A DNA stretch of 64,000 nt from Tolypothrix brevis GSE-NOS-MK-07-07A (GTDB lineage: Bacteria; Cyanobacteriota; Cyanobacteriia; Cyanobacteriales; Nostocaceae): contig JAHHIJ010000012.1 in the NCBI GenBank assembly GCA_019358985.1, forward strand, positions 105,089 to 169,088. The letters run 5' to 3'. Position 1 is the first letter of the stretch, and the number at the start of each line of letters is the position of its first letter. The notes under the pieces are model-generated. The model saw only the letters and a program-made list of their open reading frames with translations, was not told the DNA's origin and did not search any database. A program made the position numbers and the translations under genes. Shown here in pieces: positions 21,501-28,902 of this stretch.

Positions 21501-22652
21501 GGCAAAGTAGATAAGCGTGCATTGCCAAATAGTGAGGTTATCCAATCAAATATAAATAAAGCCTTTATTGCTCCCCAAAATTTTACAGAATTAGCTTTAG
21601 CGAAAATTTGGGAAAATCTTCTTAATACTAATCCTATTGGAGTTACAGATAACTTCTTTGACTTAGGTGGGCACTCATTTTTAGCTGTTCGCTTAATGGC
21701 TCAAATTTATGATAAATTTGAACATAATCTTCCCCTGTCTACTCTTTTTGAAAACCCAACAATTGAAAAACTCGCTGTAATTGTTAGTCGCCCATCTCAC
21801 CAAAGTTCTAATTCACATCTAGTAGCAATTAACTCTTCTGGTGACAAGATACCTTTCTTCTGTATGCATGGTGCTGGTGGAGATATTAGTTCATACTTCA
21901 AATTATCCAGAATACTAGGCGAAGAATATCCATTTTATGGATTAGAACATGGTCCAGACCCAGAAAAACCTAAAATTATTTCAGTAGAGGAAACAGCATC
22001 TCGCTATCTACAAGAAATTCGTCAAGTACAACCAAATGGGCCTTATCTTTTAGGTGGTCATTGTTACGGTGGTGTACTTGCTTTTGAAATGTCACAGCAA
22101 CTACAAAAACAAGATCAAACAGTAGGTTTAGTAGCTATCATCGATGCCATGTTACCAGAGACAACCATTGAATCAACAAATGATGATGATGCGAAGTTCT
22201 TGCTGCGGATCGCTCAAGAAATTAAAATAGAGAATGACATAGATTTTGTTGTTCCATTTGATGAACTTCGAGGGTTGTCTCTGGATGAGCAACTGAATTT
22301 GCTAAACAAAAAAGCCAACTTTATTTTTTCTGATGTAGAGCTTAAGGATTTTCTTCGTCATTACCAACTTTTTAAAGCCAATGTCCAAGCTACACGAGAT
22401 TATGTCCCGCAGATTTATCCCTTTTCCTTAACTGTCTTTCGCGCTCAAGAAGAAATTATCCATGATTTTGATAATCTCGAATGGAGTACTGATGACTTCT
22501 TTCTAGGTTGGGATAAATATTCTACTGAAGCGACTCAGGTTGAAGTTCCAGGAAATCATTTCTCAATGCTATTTGAACCTCATATTCATGAATTAGCTAA
22601 ACAATTAAAAATATGTATTGACCATTCTATCCATAGTTTAAATATGCAATAG
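18555..22652 (+). CDS. Terminal NRPS module: C - A (beta-alanine-like pocket) - PCP - thioesterase
   Basis: 1365 residues. Condensation domain 25-460 with HHIITDG near 170; A domain 490-990 with IYTSGSTGTPKG near 645 and an unusual YGSSEVSAN in place of YGPTE; PCP serine in LGGHSFLA near 1040; alpha/beta-hydrolase thioesterase 1090-1360. The pocket aligned to GrsA reads V-D-W-I-I-S-L-A-N, with Asp at 236 and not 235, as in A domains that take beta-amino acids; it nearly matches the beta-alanine code I recall from bleomycin synthetase. The TE nucleophile motif is GHCYGG, with Cys1170 in place of Ser and a likely His1335. The TE ends the assembly line by hydrolysis or cyclization. The P450 starts 15 bases downstream. 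Confidence 0.92.
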   Translation: MDNKYSNLSSGKKALLEKWKAGKLQADVIPTRQDCQNIPLSFSQQRLWFIDQLYHGSYFYNIPIAFHIQGNLNIAALEQSLNEIIKRHEVWRTTFRLVNGEPTQEIALQYTWDLPVINLEHLSGKDWEAEVKQFAAESAKKPFNLAKGLLVRATLLRLSEEEHVLLVTMHHIITDGWSCGVFLRELSSLYAAFSKNQPSPLPKLPIQYADFTIWQRDRLKGEFLATQLNYWKQQLQGELAVLQLPTDRPRPNLTTFTGAKQYFTFSASLTNALKQLSQREDATLFMSLLTAFNILLYRYTDQEDILIGSPIANRNRPELEEMLGLFVNTLVLRNNLSGNPSFRELLHRVREVTLDAYAHQDLPFEMIVEELQPERDLSRNPLYEVMFVLQNTPSSVQEVSGLTLRTLEFDSGTAQLDIFLSMSESEEGLTGCLEYNTDIFDTTTITQFTNNFQTLLENIVANPEQYLNELSILSGFEQKELLFQLNQTHADYPQDIFLHQLFEQQVKLTPDYIALISNFEEITYLQLNHRVNQLAHYLQKKGVTKETLVALCLERDLDMVVGILAILKAGGAYIPLDPSYPVERLNFMLSDSQASLLISKQEILEQLSLFAAKTVCLDIHKEEIAQESLENPINLSSSDNLAYIIYTSGSTGTPKGVLGTHRGTVNGLHWLWKTYPFSEGEVCCQKTAISFVDSVWEIFAPLLQGIPTVIISNATVLDPQLFIESLVQYKVSRIILVPSLLRLLLDNYSHLVKKLKHLKFWITSGEALSVKLVQTFQELIPEAKLINLYGSSEVSANATYYNTSLLPEQASSVPIGHPINNTQVYVLNRDLQPTPIGVVGELYIGGDGLAKGYLHRTELTQERFIDNPFMPGSKLYKTGDLVRYLRDGNLEYLGRRDEQVKIRGFRVELGEIATAIAQHPNARESVVIASNDNQDNPRLIAYVVTDKQDINTELLPYLQQKLPNYMLPSAFIVLEKLPLTPNGKVDKRALPNSEVIQSNINKAFIAPQNFTELALAKIWENLLNTNPIGVTDNFFDLGGHSFLAVRLMAQIYDKFEHNLPLSTLFENPTIEKLAVIVSRPSHQSSNSHLVAINSSGDKIPFFCMHGAGGDISSYFKLSRILGEEYPFYGLEHGPDPEKPKIISVEETASRYLQEIRQVQPNGPYLLGGHCYGGVLAFEMSQQLQKQDQTVGLVAIIDAMLPETTIESTNDDDAKFLLRIAQEIKIENDIDFVVPFDELRGLSLDEQLNLLNKKANFIFSDVELKDFLRHYQLFKANVQATRDYVPQIYPFSLTVFRAQEEIIHDFDNLEWSTDDFFLGWDKYSTEATQVEVPGNHFSMLFEPHIHELAKQLKICIDHSIHSLNMQ

Positions 22653-22667
22653 GAGTTAAAAAATCTG

Positions 22668-23993
22668 ATGCAACTACCTCCTGGACCGAAAACTCCTTCT
22701 TGGTTACTACTGCTACAATTTAAGGCTGATATCTTTGGCTATATGGATACTATTTCCAGACGTTACGGTGACATTGTGACTTTAATGTTTGGTTCTACAC
22801 CAACAGTTTATGTTAGTCATCCTTTAGGGATAAAAGAGATTTTTACTAATACCAAGGAAATTGTCGCAAGAGGCGCATTAAACCAAGAAGGTTTCGCCTT
22901 ATTTGCAGGAGAGCAAGGTATTCTTCAATTGGATGGAGCGCGTCATAAACATCGGCGTAAGTTGTTAATGTCTGCTTTTCACGGTGCGCGGATGCAAGCT
23001 TGTGGGCAACGTATCTGTGAACTAACAGAAAAAATCATGAGTTTACAGGCAATTGGAAAACCTTTTCTTGCCTACTCAACTATAGAAGATATTACCCTGG
23101 CAGTAGGCATAGAAATTGTCATGGGGTTGTGTGAAGGAGCGCGCTATGACAGAATTAAACGCTTATTTGCACTGTTTGAAGTAACCGAAAAACTTTCCTT
23201 TTGGAGATGGAATTTCGGAGGGCAGAGTCGGGAAAAATATTTGCTTTACCTCCAACAAGAGCTTTTGCAAATACTAGATGCTGAAGTTCAAGAACGCCGC
23301 CAGCAAGCAGATCCATCTCGTACAGATATGCTTTCGGAATTAGTATTAGCAACGGATGAGACAGGTGAGCCGATCACTGATGAGGAAATACGAGATTTAT
23401 TAATTTCACCCATCGGAGCGGCTCAAGGAGCTTCAGCAACTGCGATCGCTTGGGCTTTATACTGGATTCACCATTTACCTCATGTTCGCGATCGTCTGCT
23501 CGAAGAACTGAATGCCCTTGGCGAAAACCCAGATATCACAAGCATCTTGGCATTACCTTATCTCAATGCTGTTTGCAACGAAGTTTTACGAATTTACCCA
23601 ACTCAACTTTTTACATTTCCCAGGATAGTAGAGTCTCCTGTTGAAATAATGGGCTATAGGTTAAATCCGGAAACAATATTGATTGCCAATATTTATTCTA
23701 CACATCAGCGTGAAGATTTATACCCACAGCCAAAACAATTTAAGCCAGAGCGGTTTCTGGAAAGGCAGTTTTCTACATACGAATTTTTGCCCTTTGGTGG
23801 TGGTTCTCGTGTTTGTATCGCCGGAACTTTTGCTCTATTTGAAATGAAATTAGTATTGGCAACAATTCTTTCACACTATCAGTTAAAACTCAATAAAAAA
23901 CAAGTAGAAAAACCAAAATTTGATGGTCTTCTTTGTTATCCTGCCTCTGGAATTAAGATGATTATGCAGGATCGGTATCATCATAAAGGATAA
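22668..23993 (+). CDS. Cytochrome P450
   Basis: 441 residues with the P450 order of motifs: Pro-rich N-terminus (LPPGPKTP), the K-helix ExxR in NEVLRIYP, the PERF region (FKPERFLE) and the heme Cys in FGGGSRVCIAG near residue 382. No N-terminal membrane anchor is evident, so it is probably soluble. The I-helix, normally AGxET/DT, reads GAAQGASATA, so the acid-alcohol pair used in oxygen activation is missing. It closely follows the terminal NRPS and likely tailors the product (hydroxylation, oxidation or coupling), possibly by atypical chemistry. The partner ferredoxin is not in the window. Confidence 0.92.
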   Translation: MQLPPGPKTPSWLLLLQFKADIFGYMDTISRRYGDIVTLMFGSTPTVYVSHPLGIKEIFTNTKEIVARGALNQEGFALFAGEQGILQLDGARHKHRRKLLMSAFHGARMQACGQRICELTEKIMSLQAIGKPFLAYSTIEDITLAVGIEIVMGLCEGARYDRIKRLFALFEVTEKLSFWRWNFGGQSREKYLLYLQQELLQILDAEVQERRQQADPSRTDMLSELVLATDETGEPITDEEIRDLLISPIGAAQGASATAIAWALYWIHHLPHVRDRLLEELNALGENPDITSILALPYLNAVCNEVLRIYPTQLFTFPRIVESPVEIMGYRLNPETILIANIYSTHQREDLYPQPKQFKPERFLERQFSTYEFLPFGGGSRVCIAGTFALFEMKLVLATILSHYQLKLNKKQVEKPKFDGLLCYPASGIKMIMQDRYHHKG

Positions 23994-24105
23994 TCAAAAT
24001 CATTAGTAATTGGGTCATAGATTCAGTATTAAAGTAAATAAAAAACAATCACAGTAACTTTTTTGACTTTAGCTATTAGATTAACGACATATGGAGAGAT
24101 TAGGT

Positions 24106-24987
24106 ATGATTAAGAGTAATAAAGGCGCAGTCGTCATCACAGGAACATCCACAGGTCTTGGTCGAGAAATTGCACTTTTTCTTGACAAAACAGGATATCA
24201 AGTTTTTGCAGGAGTCCGCACAGAAAAAGATGCAGAGTCGCTCAAAGAAGCTGCATCTGGTAATTTAATTCCAATCATCATGGATATTACTAAAGAAGAA
24301 CAAATTCGTTCTGCATCTGAGTTGGTTTCCTTAGCAGTCGGAGATGAAGGACTTTTAGCATTAGTGAACAATGCAACTGCAATAGTATTTGGACCTTTAG
24401 AATGTGTTCCCATAGAAGACGTAAGAGAAAATTTTGAAGTCGGTATTATTGGACAAATTGCTGTTACTCAAGCATTTTTACCAATGCTGCGAAAAGCTAA
24501 AGGGAGAGTAATAAATATTAGTTCCGAATGTGGTAGAATCGCTGATCCATATTTCGGACTTTTATGTGCTGCTAAATTTGCACTTGAATCATTTACAGAT
24601 TCTTTGCGAATGGAATTATATTCTTCTAATGTCAAGGTCGTATCTATATTTCCCGACCAATTAAAAACAGATGTTTCTAAAAAAGTCGAAGCCAGCTATG
24701 AAAAGACATTTGCGAATATGTCCCCAGAAGCAAAAGCTATTTATGATAAAAATTCGAGAATTTATATTCAACAAACTGTCGCAGGACATATGAGTGGTAT
24801 GTCTTGTGAAAAAATTGCGAATATTATTTTAAATTCCTTAGAAGACAAGAACCCAAAAAGGCAATATTTCGGCTATTCGACTTCATCAATCTTTTGGTCA
24901 TCTTTGACATCTCTTTTGAAAAGGTTACTTCCACACCAGTATTTTTACGATCTTTATTTTAATATTTACTATGGTCATTTGAAGTAG
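24106..24987 (+). CDS. Short-chain dehydrogenase/reductase family protein lacking the catalytic Tyr
   Basis: A Rossmann-fold SDR with the NAD(P) motif TGTSTGLGRE at the start and NNAT in place of NNAG. The active-site helix has Ser in INISSE and Lys in CAAKFALE, but the Tyr of YxxxK is Leu (L153, K157 counted from this start). A reductase without that Tyr is usually inactive or does different chemistry. I chose ATG at 24106 because GGAGAG at 24093-24098 makes a good ribosome site; an in-frame ATG at 24091 would add five residues and overlap that site. It lies between the P450 and the small-protein/mbtH genes and probably belongs to the cluster. Its substrate is unknown. Confidence 0.82.
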   Translation: MIKSNKGAVVITGTSTGLGREIALFLDKTGYQVFAGVRTEKDAESLKEAASGNLIPIIMDITKEEQIRSASELVSLAVGDEGLLALVNNATAIVFGPLECVPIEDVRENFEVGIIGQIAVTQAFLPMLRKAKGRVINISSECGRIADPYFGLLCAAKFALESFTDSLRMELYSSNVKVVSIFPDQLKTDVSKKVEASYEKTFANMSPEAKAIYDKNSRIYIQQTVAGHMSGMSCEKIANIILNSLEDKNPKRQYFGYSTSSIFWSSLTSLLKRLLPHQYFYDLYFNIYYGHLK

Positions 24988-25121
24988 GTGTTATCAGGAA
25001 ACACTAAATTAATCGCAACTTACCCCTGAATTGGATTTGTGGGTGGGGCAAAATTATGTCTATGGTTTTCATTTAAAGTAAGATCAAAATGTAGATAATT
25101 AGTAATTAGATAGGTGAAAAA

Positions 25122-25457
25122 ATGGCAACAATGGGAAAATACTGCAAGGCATATCTAGTCAAAACCCTGTGTCAATTTGACCAATGGCAGGAAAATTTAG
25201 AAAAGACAACAATAGCAAAGGAGCAGGTAGATGTTAAAGAAGTTGAAGCGAATAGGGTGTTGAATGATGATGATTTTTTATACTTACAAGGAAATTATGT
25301 AGTCACAGAAGGGATTTTTAAGGATGAGAATATCATATTTAATAATGTAACATCTGAATGGAAAGAGTTTTGCCACAAAACTGTGGGCTTCGAGATTCCT
25401 GTTTATGAAACTGTGCAAATGCAAACATCTGAAAGTCAAAATAAAAGTAATTTTTAG
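25122..25457 (+). CDS. Small protein of unknown function in the NRPS cluster
   Basis: 111 residues, acidic and soluble, with no signal peptide or membrane segment. Readable sections include YCKAYLVKTLCQFDQW near the start, DDDFLYLQGNYVVTEGIF in the middle and WKEFCHKTVGFEIPVYE near the end. I do not recognise the family. It has a plausible ribosome site (GATAGGTG) and lies 15 bases before a second small unknown gene and then mbtH, all in the same direction, so it is probably a real accessory gene. It may be a carrier-protein partner or assembly factor, but that is only a guess from position. Confidence 0.65.
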   Translation: MATMGKYCKAYLVKTLCQFDQWQENLEKTTIAKEQVDVKEVEANRVLNDDDFLYLQGNYVVTEGIFKDENIIFNNVTSEWKEFCHKTVGFEIPVYETVQMQTSESQNKSNF

Positions 25458-25472
25458 TTTGGAGATAATTTC

Positions 25473-25799
25473 ATGAATGAGTTAGTACAAAGATTATCAA
25501 AAGGAGAACATCCTGTAGAGGCTAGTTTGCGACCTGAGAAAACAGCCGCAGCGTTTAAGGAAAGTATCGACCGAGGATATGTGCATATCAAATTCACAAA
25601 TACCCAGGGTGGTACTGATTTAGGCATTAAACTCGATTCAGAAGCTTCTAATTTCAATGATGCTGACTTTGAGCATCAAAAAGGGAAAGTTCATCTGGTA
25701 GGGGAACTGACACTTAACTATGTCCAAGTTAAATGTATTGCGGATATTGACCTAACAACTTTAGACGGTAAGGGGCATTTAAAACCCTTAGAAGCATAG
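25473..25799 (+). CDS. Small protein of unknown function next to mbtH
   Basis: 108 residues. It starts MNELVQRLSKGEHPVE, continues with FKESIDRGYVHIKFTNTQGG and ends in a beta-rich segment (GKVHLVGELTLNYVQVKC, DIDLTTLDGKGHL). No catalytic motif, signal peptide or membrane helix is evident; the alternating hydrophobic strands suggest a small beta-barrel or sandwich. GGAGA lies about 10 bases before the ATG. Its place between another small gene and mbtH, with short gaps, points to co-expression. I cannot assign a function. Confidence 0.65.
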   Translation: MNELVQRLSKGEHPVEASLRPEKTAAAFKESIDRGYVHIKFTNTQGGTDLGIKLDSEASNFNDADFEHQKGKVHLVGELTLNYVQVKCIADIDLTTLDGKGHLKPLEA

Positions 25800-25837
25800 A
25801 AAATTTTTCCAATATTCAAAGATTAGAGAGGTAAGTT

Positions 25838-26065
25838 ATGTATCAAGATGACAAGGAAGATACGACAATTTACAAAGTGGTAGTTAATCACGAAGAACAA
25901 TATTCCATTTGGTCATTCGAGCGTGAAAATCCTCTGGGTTGGAAAGATGCTGGAAAAAGTGGACTCAAACAAGAATGTTTAGATTATATTAAGGAAGTTT
26001 GGACAGATATGAGACCACTCAGTCTACGAAAAAAAATGCAGGAAAAAGTTGGGAATATCCAATAG
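25838..26065 (+). CDS. MbtH-like NRPS chaperone
   Basis: 75 residues with the full MbtH signature: [21 protein letters not shown], then [23 protein letters not shown]. MbtH-like proteins bind the A-domain C-terminal side and are often needed for folding or activity of adenylation domains. The three invariant Trp (W in YSIW, GW and VWTD) are present. It lies 38 bases after the second small unknown gene with a good site (AGAGAGG) before the ATG. It probably serves one or more A domains of this cluster, though it could act on others in the genome. Confidence 0.96.
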   Translation: MYQDDKEDTTIYKVVVNHEEQYSIWSFERENPLGWKDAGKSGLKQECLDYIKEVWTDMRPLSLRKKMQEKVGNIQ

Positions 26066-26192
26066 ACAATGTGTATAAAAATTGGGTTTTGGGTATATTT
26101 TGCATTTCGATTTATCCAGAGAAATCATATTTTGCTTCTGCAACCTGAAATTTATTTAGCTTAGTGATACTTGCTTAAAACGGAGAATTTAT

Positions 26193-27086
26193 ATGGTGAT
26201 TTCCTCAGATAAAAAGCCACGAGTATGGTTTATTACTGGTTGTTCAAGTGGTTTTGGTCGAGCTTTAGCAGAAACAGTACTTGAACAGGGTGAAACAGTA
26301 GTGCTAACGGCACGAAATCCTCAGCAGATAAAAGATTTAGCTGCAAGCTTTCCGGATCGTACATTAGCGGTGCAACTTGATGTAACAAAACCAGAAGAAG
26401 TAAGAGAAGCAGTAAAACAGGCGATCGCCAACTTCGGTCGCATTGATGTACTTGTCAATAATGCAGGGTGTGAGGTTGCTGGAGTAATTGAAGAAGTTCC
26501 CGATAAAGAAGTTCGTCGTGAGTTTGAAACAAACTTTTTTGGTGTCTTAGAAGTTCTTAGAGCAGTATTACCTCATATGCGACAGCAACGCAGTGGTCAT
26601 ATTCTGAATTTCTCGTCAATTGCATGTTTTGATGCTGGTGCTGGTGGAGGGATTTATAGCAGTAGCAAACTTGCACTAGAGGGAATTTCTGGTTCGCTGG
26701 CTAATGAAGTAGCACCTTTTGGCATCAAAGTCACAATTGTTGAACCTGGTTGGTTCCGTACAGATTTCTTCAGACGCTCCTATGTCTTAACCGACACCCA
26801 AATAGAAGATTACAAGCCGTTGATTAATGAAATACGTCAGCAGATAATCCCCGTACAGGAAATGAAAGATATGGCTCCAGGCGACCCAAGGAAAGCGGCC
26901 CTGGCAATGATAAAAGTGGTTGATAGCGATAACCCACCAATCAGATTGGCTCTGGGAGCCGATACGGTAGAAACTGTTGAAGGTGCACTAGAATTTATGA
27001 AATCAGAATTAGATGCTTGGAGGGAAGTGTCTATGAGTACTGATTTTGACGAGGTTGCAGCAGAAAAAATCGAAGTTCCCAGCTAG
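26193..27086 (+). CDS. Short-chain dehydrogenase/reductase
   Basis: 297 residues of the classical SDR family. The cofactor motif is TGCSSGFGRA, followed by NNAG and the active-site Ser, Tyr and Lys in FSSIACFD and IYSSSKLALE, so all catalytic residues are present. C-terminal GWFRTDFF and the long helical tail match the oxidoreductase subfamily often annotated next to secondary metabolism. The ATG is preceded by GGAG. It is the last apparently intact oxidoreductase before a terminator-like hairpin. It may reduce or oxidise a cluster intermediate, or be unrelated metabolism; the substrate is not readable. Confidence 0.87.
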   Translation: MVISSDKKPRVWFITGCSSGFGRALAETVLEQGETVVLTARNPQQIKDLAASFPDRTLAVQLDVTKPEEVREAVKQAIANFGRIDVLVNNAGCEVAGVIEEVPDKEVRREFETNFFGVLEVLRAVLPHMRQQRSGHILNFSSIACFDAGAGGGIYSSSKLALEGISGSLANEVAPFGIKVTIVEPGWFRTDFFRRSYVLTDTQIEDYKPLINEIRQQIIPVQEMKDMAPGDPRKAALAMIKVVDSDNPPIRLALGADTVETVEGALEFMKSELDAWREVSMSTDFDEVAAEKIEVPS

Positions 27087-27226
27087 CTGATACTATAAAG
27101 CCAGAGATAGGCGCGTTAGTCTATATCTTTACTACCATGCTGATTTTGACACAGCAAAACATGTAGTATAGCTTGGCACTTTGCGCCTAAATAGCTCATT
27201 CCCACTGCCCATTTTATAGCTAGATT

Positions 27227-27262
27227 AATTTTTGCGGTTGCTCTAATGTAACCGCAAAAATT
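27227..27262. terminator. Hairpin with A- and T-rich flanks (likely bidirectional terminator)
   Basis: Arms AATTTTTGCGGTT (27227-27239) and AACCGCAAAAATT (27250-27262) are perfect complements around a 10-base loop, with T and A runs inside the stem ends. It lies between the SDR stop and the type II thioesterase start, and could end the main operon or attenuate transcription into the thioesterase. Confidence 0.6.
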
Positions 27263-27282
27263 GAACTGATGAAAGAAACATT

Positions 27283-28051
27283 ATGAAAACCGCACATCAA
27301 TTGAATTCATGGATTACCTGTCCTAAACCCAATCCTCAAGCTGGCTTGCGATTATTTTGCTTTCCCTATGCAGGTGGTAGCTCTTTAATTTTTCGTACAT
27401 GGGCTTCGAGCTTACCCCAAAATATAGAAGTTTGTCCTGTGGAACTTCCTGGAAGAGGAGGACAGATGAAATCATCTCCATTTACGCAAATGGAACCTTT
27501 AGTTAGGGCGATCGCTCCCATCATGCTCCCATATTTTAGACAAACCATTCGCTTTTTTCGGGCATAGTATGGGTGGATTGCTCAGTTTTGAATTGACTCA
27601 TCATCTTCGTAAAGAGTATGCTCAACAAGCATCTCATCTATTTATTTCTGCTTGTCGCGCTCCCCAAATCCCCTCACGCAAACCACCTATCCACGCACTT
27701 CCGGAAACTGAATTTATACAAGAGCTTCACCGTCTCAATGGTACACCTGCTTCCGTGCTGGAAAATAGCGAGTTAATGCAACTACTTATCCCCCTCCTAC
27801 GGGCAGATTTTGCAGTCCTCGAAACCTATACTTATACTCAACAGCTACCACTTGAATGTCCAATCACAGCTTTCGGTGGACTAAAAGACCAAGAAGTAAA
27901 TATCCAAGAGCTAGAAGGGTGGCGATCGCAAACCCAAAATTCTTTCCAACTGGAAATGTGTTCCGGAGATCATTTTTTTATCAATTCAGCCCAATCTCTT
28001 TTACTGGAAAATTTATCCAAATATTTGAGAAATACTGTTTTACATAGTTGA
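27283..28051 (+). pseudogene. Type II thioesterase (NRPS/PKS editing), frameshifted
   Basis: Two overlapping frames together make one thioesterase of about 256 residues. The first (27283-27567) has LFCFPYAGGSSLIFRTW and ELPGRGGQM. The second continues with the nucleophile motif FFGHSMGGLLSFEL and ends with the catalytic His in GDHFFI. Relative to the family, one extra base lies near 27538: read without it, the sequence gives PYFDKPFAFFGHSMG. Such enzymes remove stalled acyl groups from carrier proteins. As sequenced, the first product stops before the active Ser and the ATG at 27569 starts after it, so no intact enzyme is made. A sequencing error is the main alternative. The stop overlaps the next ATG (TGATG). 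Confidence 0.85.
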
Positions 28052-28812
28052 TGAATAATATTGCTACTTTGTGGTCAAAGCCACCAAAAAATTTGGCAAT
28101 CTCGAATCAAGAAGTTCATATTTGGCGTATTTTCATAGATATAGATAGTCCAATCATTAAAACTTACTTGCCGATTTTAAGCATTGATGAGCAAGAAAAA
28201 GCTAATCGTTTTCGTTTTCCAAAAGACCGGAACAGGTTTATAACTGTCCGTAGCGTATTGAGGAAAATTCTTGGTTATTATATCGAGAAAAATCCTAGAG
28301 AATTAAAGTTTGATTTCAATCAATATGGAAAACCATTTCTAAACCGAAATTCATCAACAACTGCAATTAAATTTAATGTATCTCATTCACATGAAATTGC
28401 CTTAATCGCAGTAAATCAAGATTTTGATATTGGTGTAGATGTTGAATATATCCACACCAATTTTGACTTTGAGGGAATAGTTGAAAGATTCTTTTCTGCA
28501 AATGAAAAAAATGTTTGGCGTTCGCTACCTAATTATCATAAGGTAGAAGCTTTTTTTAATTGCTGGACAAGAAAGGAGGCTTTTATTAAAGCGAAAGGGA
28601 AAGGGCTTTCTTTACCGTTAAATGAGTTTGATGTCTCTTTCAAACCAGGAGAACCAGCATCGTTGCTAAATACAGCCTGGGACAAAAAGGAGGTTGATGA
28701 TTGGTCTGTTGAAGAAATAAAACCTGCTTACGGTTACGTTGGTGCATTGGCAGTTGAAGCGAGTAATCTTGAGGTGAAATTTTGGCAATGGTCTGATAAC
28801 TGTTTTCTCTAA
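28051..28812 (+). CDS. 4'-phosphopantetheinyl transferase, Sfp/HetI type
   Basis: About 253 residues. The family signatures are clear: GVDVE and, further on, WTRKEAFIKAKGKGL, plus KFNVSHSHEIALIAV before the magnesium site. Sfp-type enzymes move phosphopantetheine from CoA to the Ser of PCP and ACP domains, so this protein can activate the megasynthases upstream. I chose ATG at 28051, which overlaps the thioesterase TGA; a TTG three bases earlier is less likely. Linkage to the NRPS genes suggests a dedicated enzyme, but in cyanobacteria such transferases often serve several pathways. Confidence 0.93.
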   Translation: MNNIATLWSKPPKNLAISNQEVHIWRIFIDIDSPIIKTYLPILSIDEQEKANRFRFPKDRNRFITVRSVLRKILGYYIEKNPRELKFDFNQYGKPFLNRNSSTTAIKFNVSHSHEIALIAVNQDFDIGVDVEYIHTNFDFEGIVERFFSANEKNVWRSLPNYHKVEAFFNCWTRKEAFIKAKGKGLSLPLNEFDVSFKPGEPASLLNTAWDKKEVDDWSVEEIKPAYGYVGALAVEASNLEVKFWQWSDNCFL

Positions 28813-28832
28813 TACATCAGTAAATCAGAACA

Positions 28833-28862
28833 ATAACCATATCATATCTATGATATGGTTAT
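28833..28862. terminator. Perfect inverted repeat between the PPTase and exporter genes
   Basis: Arms ATAACCATATCATA (28833-28846) and TATGATATGGTTAT (28849-28862) match over 14 bases with a two-base centre. There is no following T run, so it may be an operator for the exporter gene that starts 40 bases downstream, not a terminator. Confidence 0.45.
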
Positions 28863-28902
28863 CCAAAAGCAAAACCATTAATTTAGGACTCAAATAATAT
28901 TA

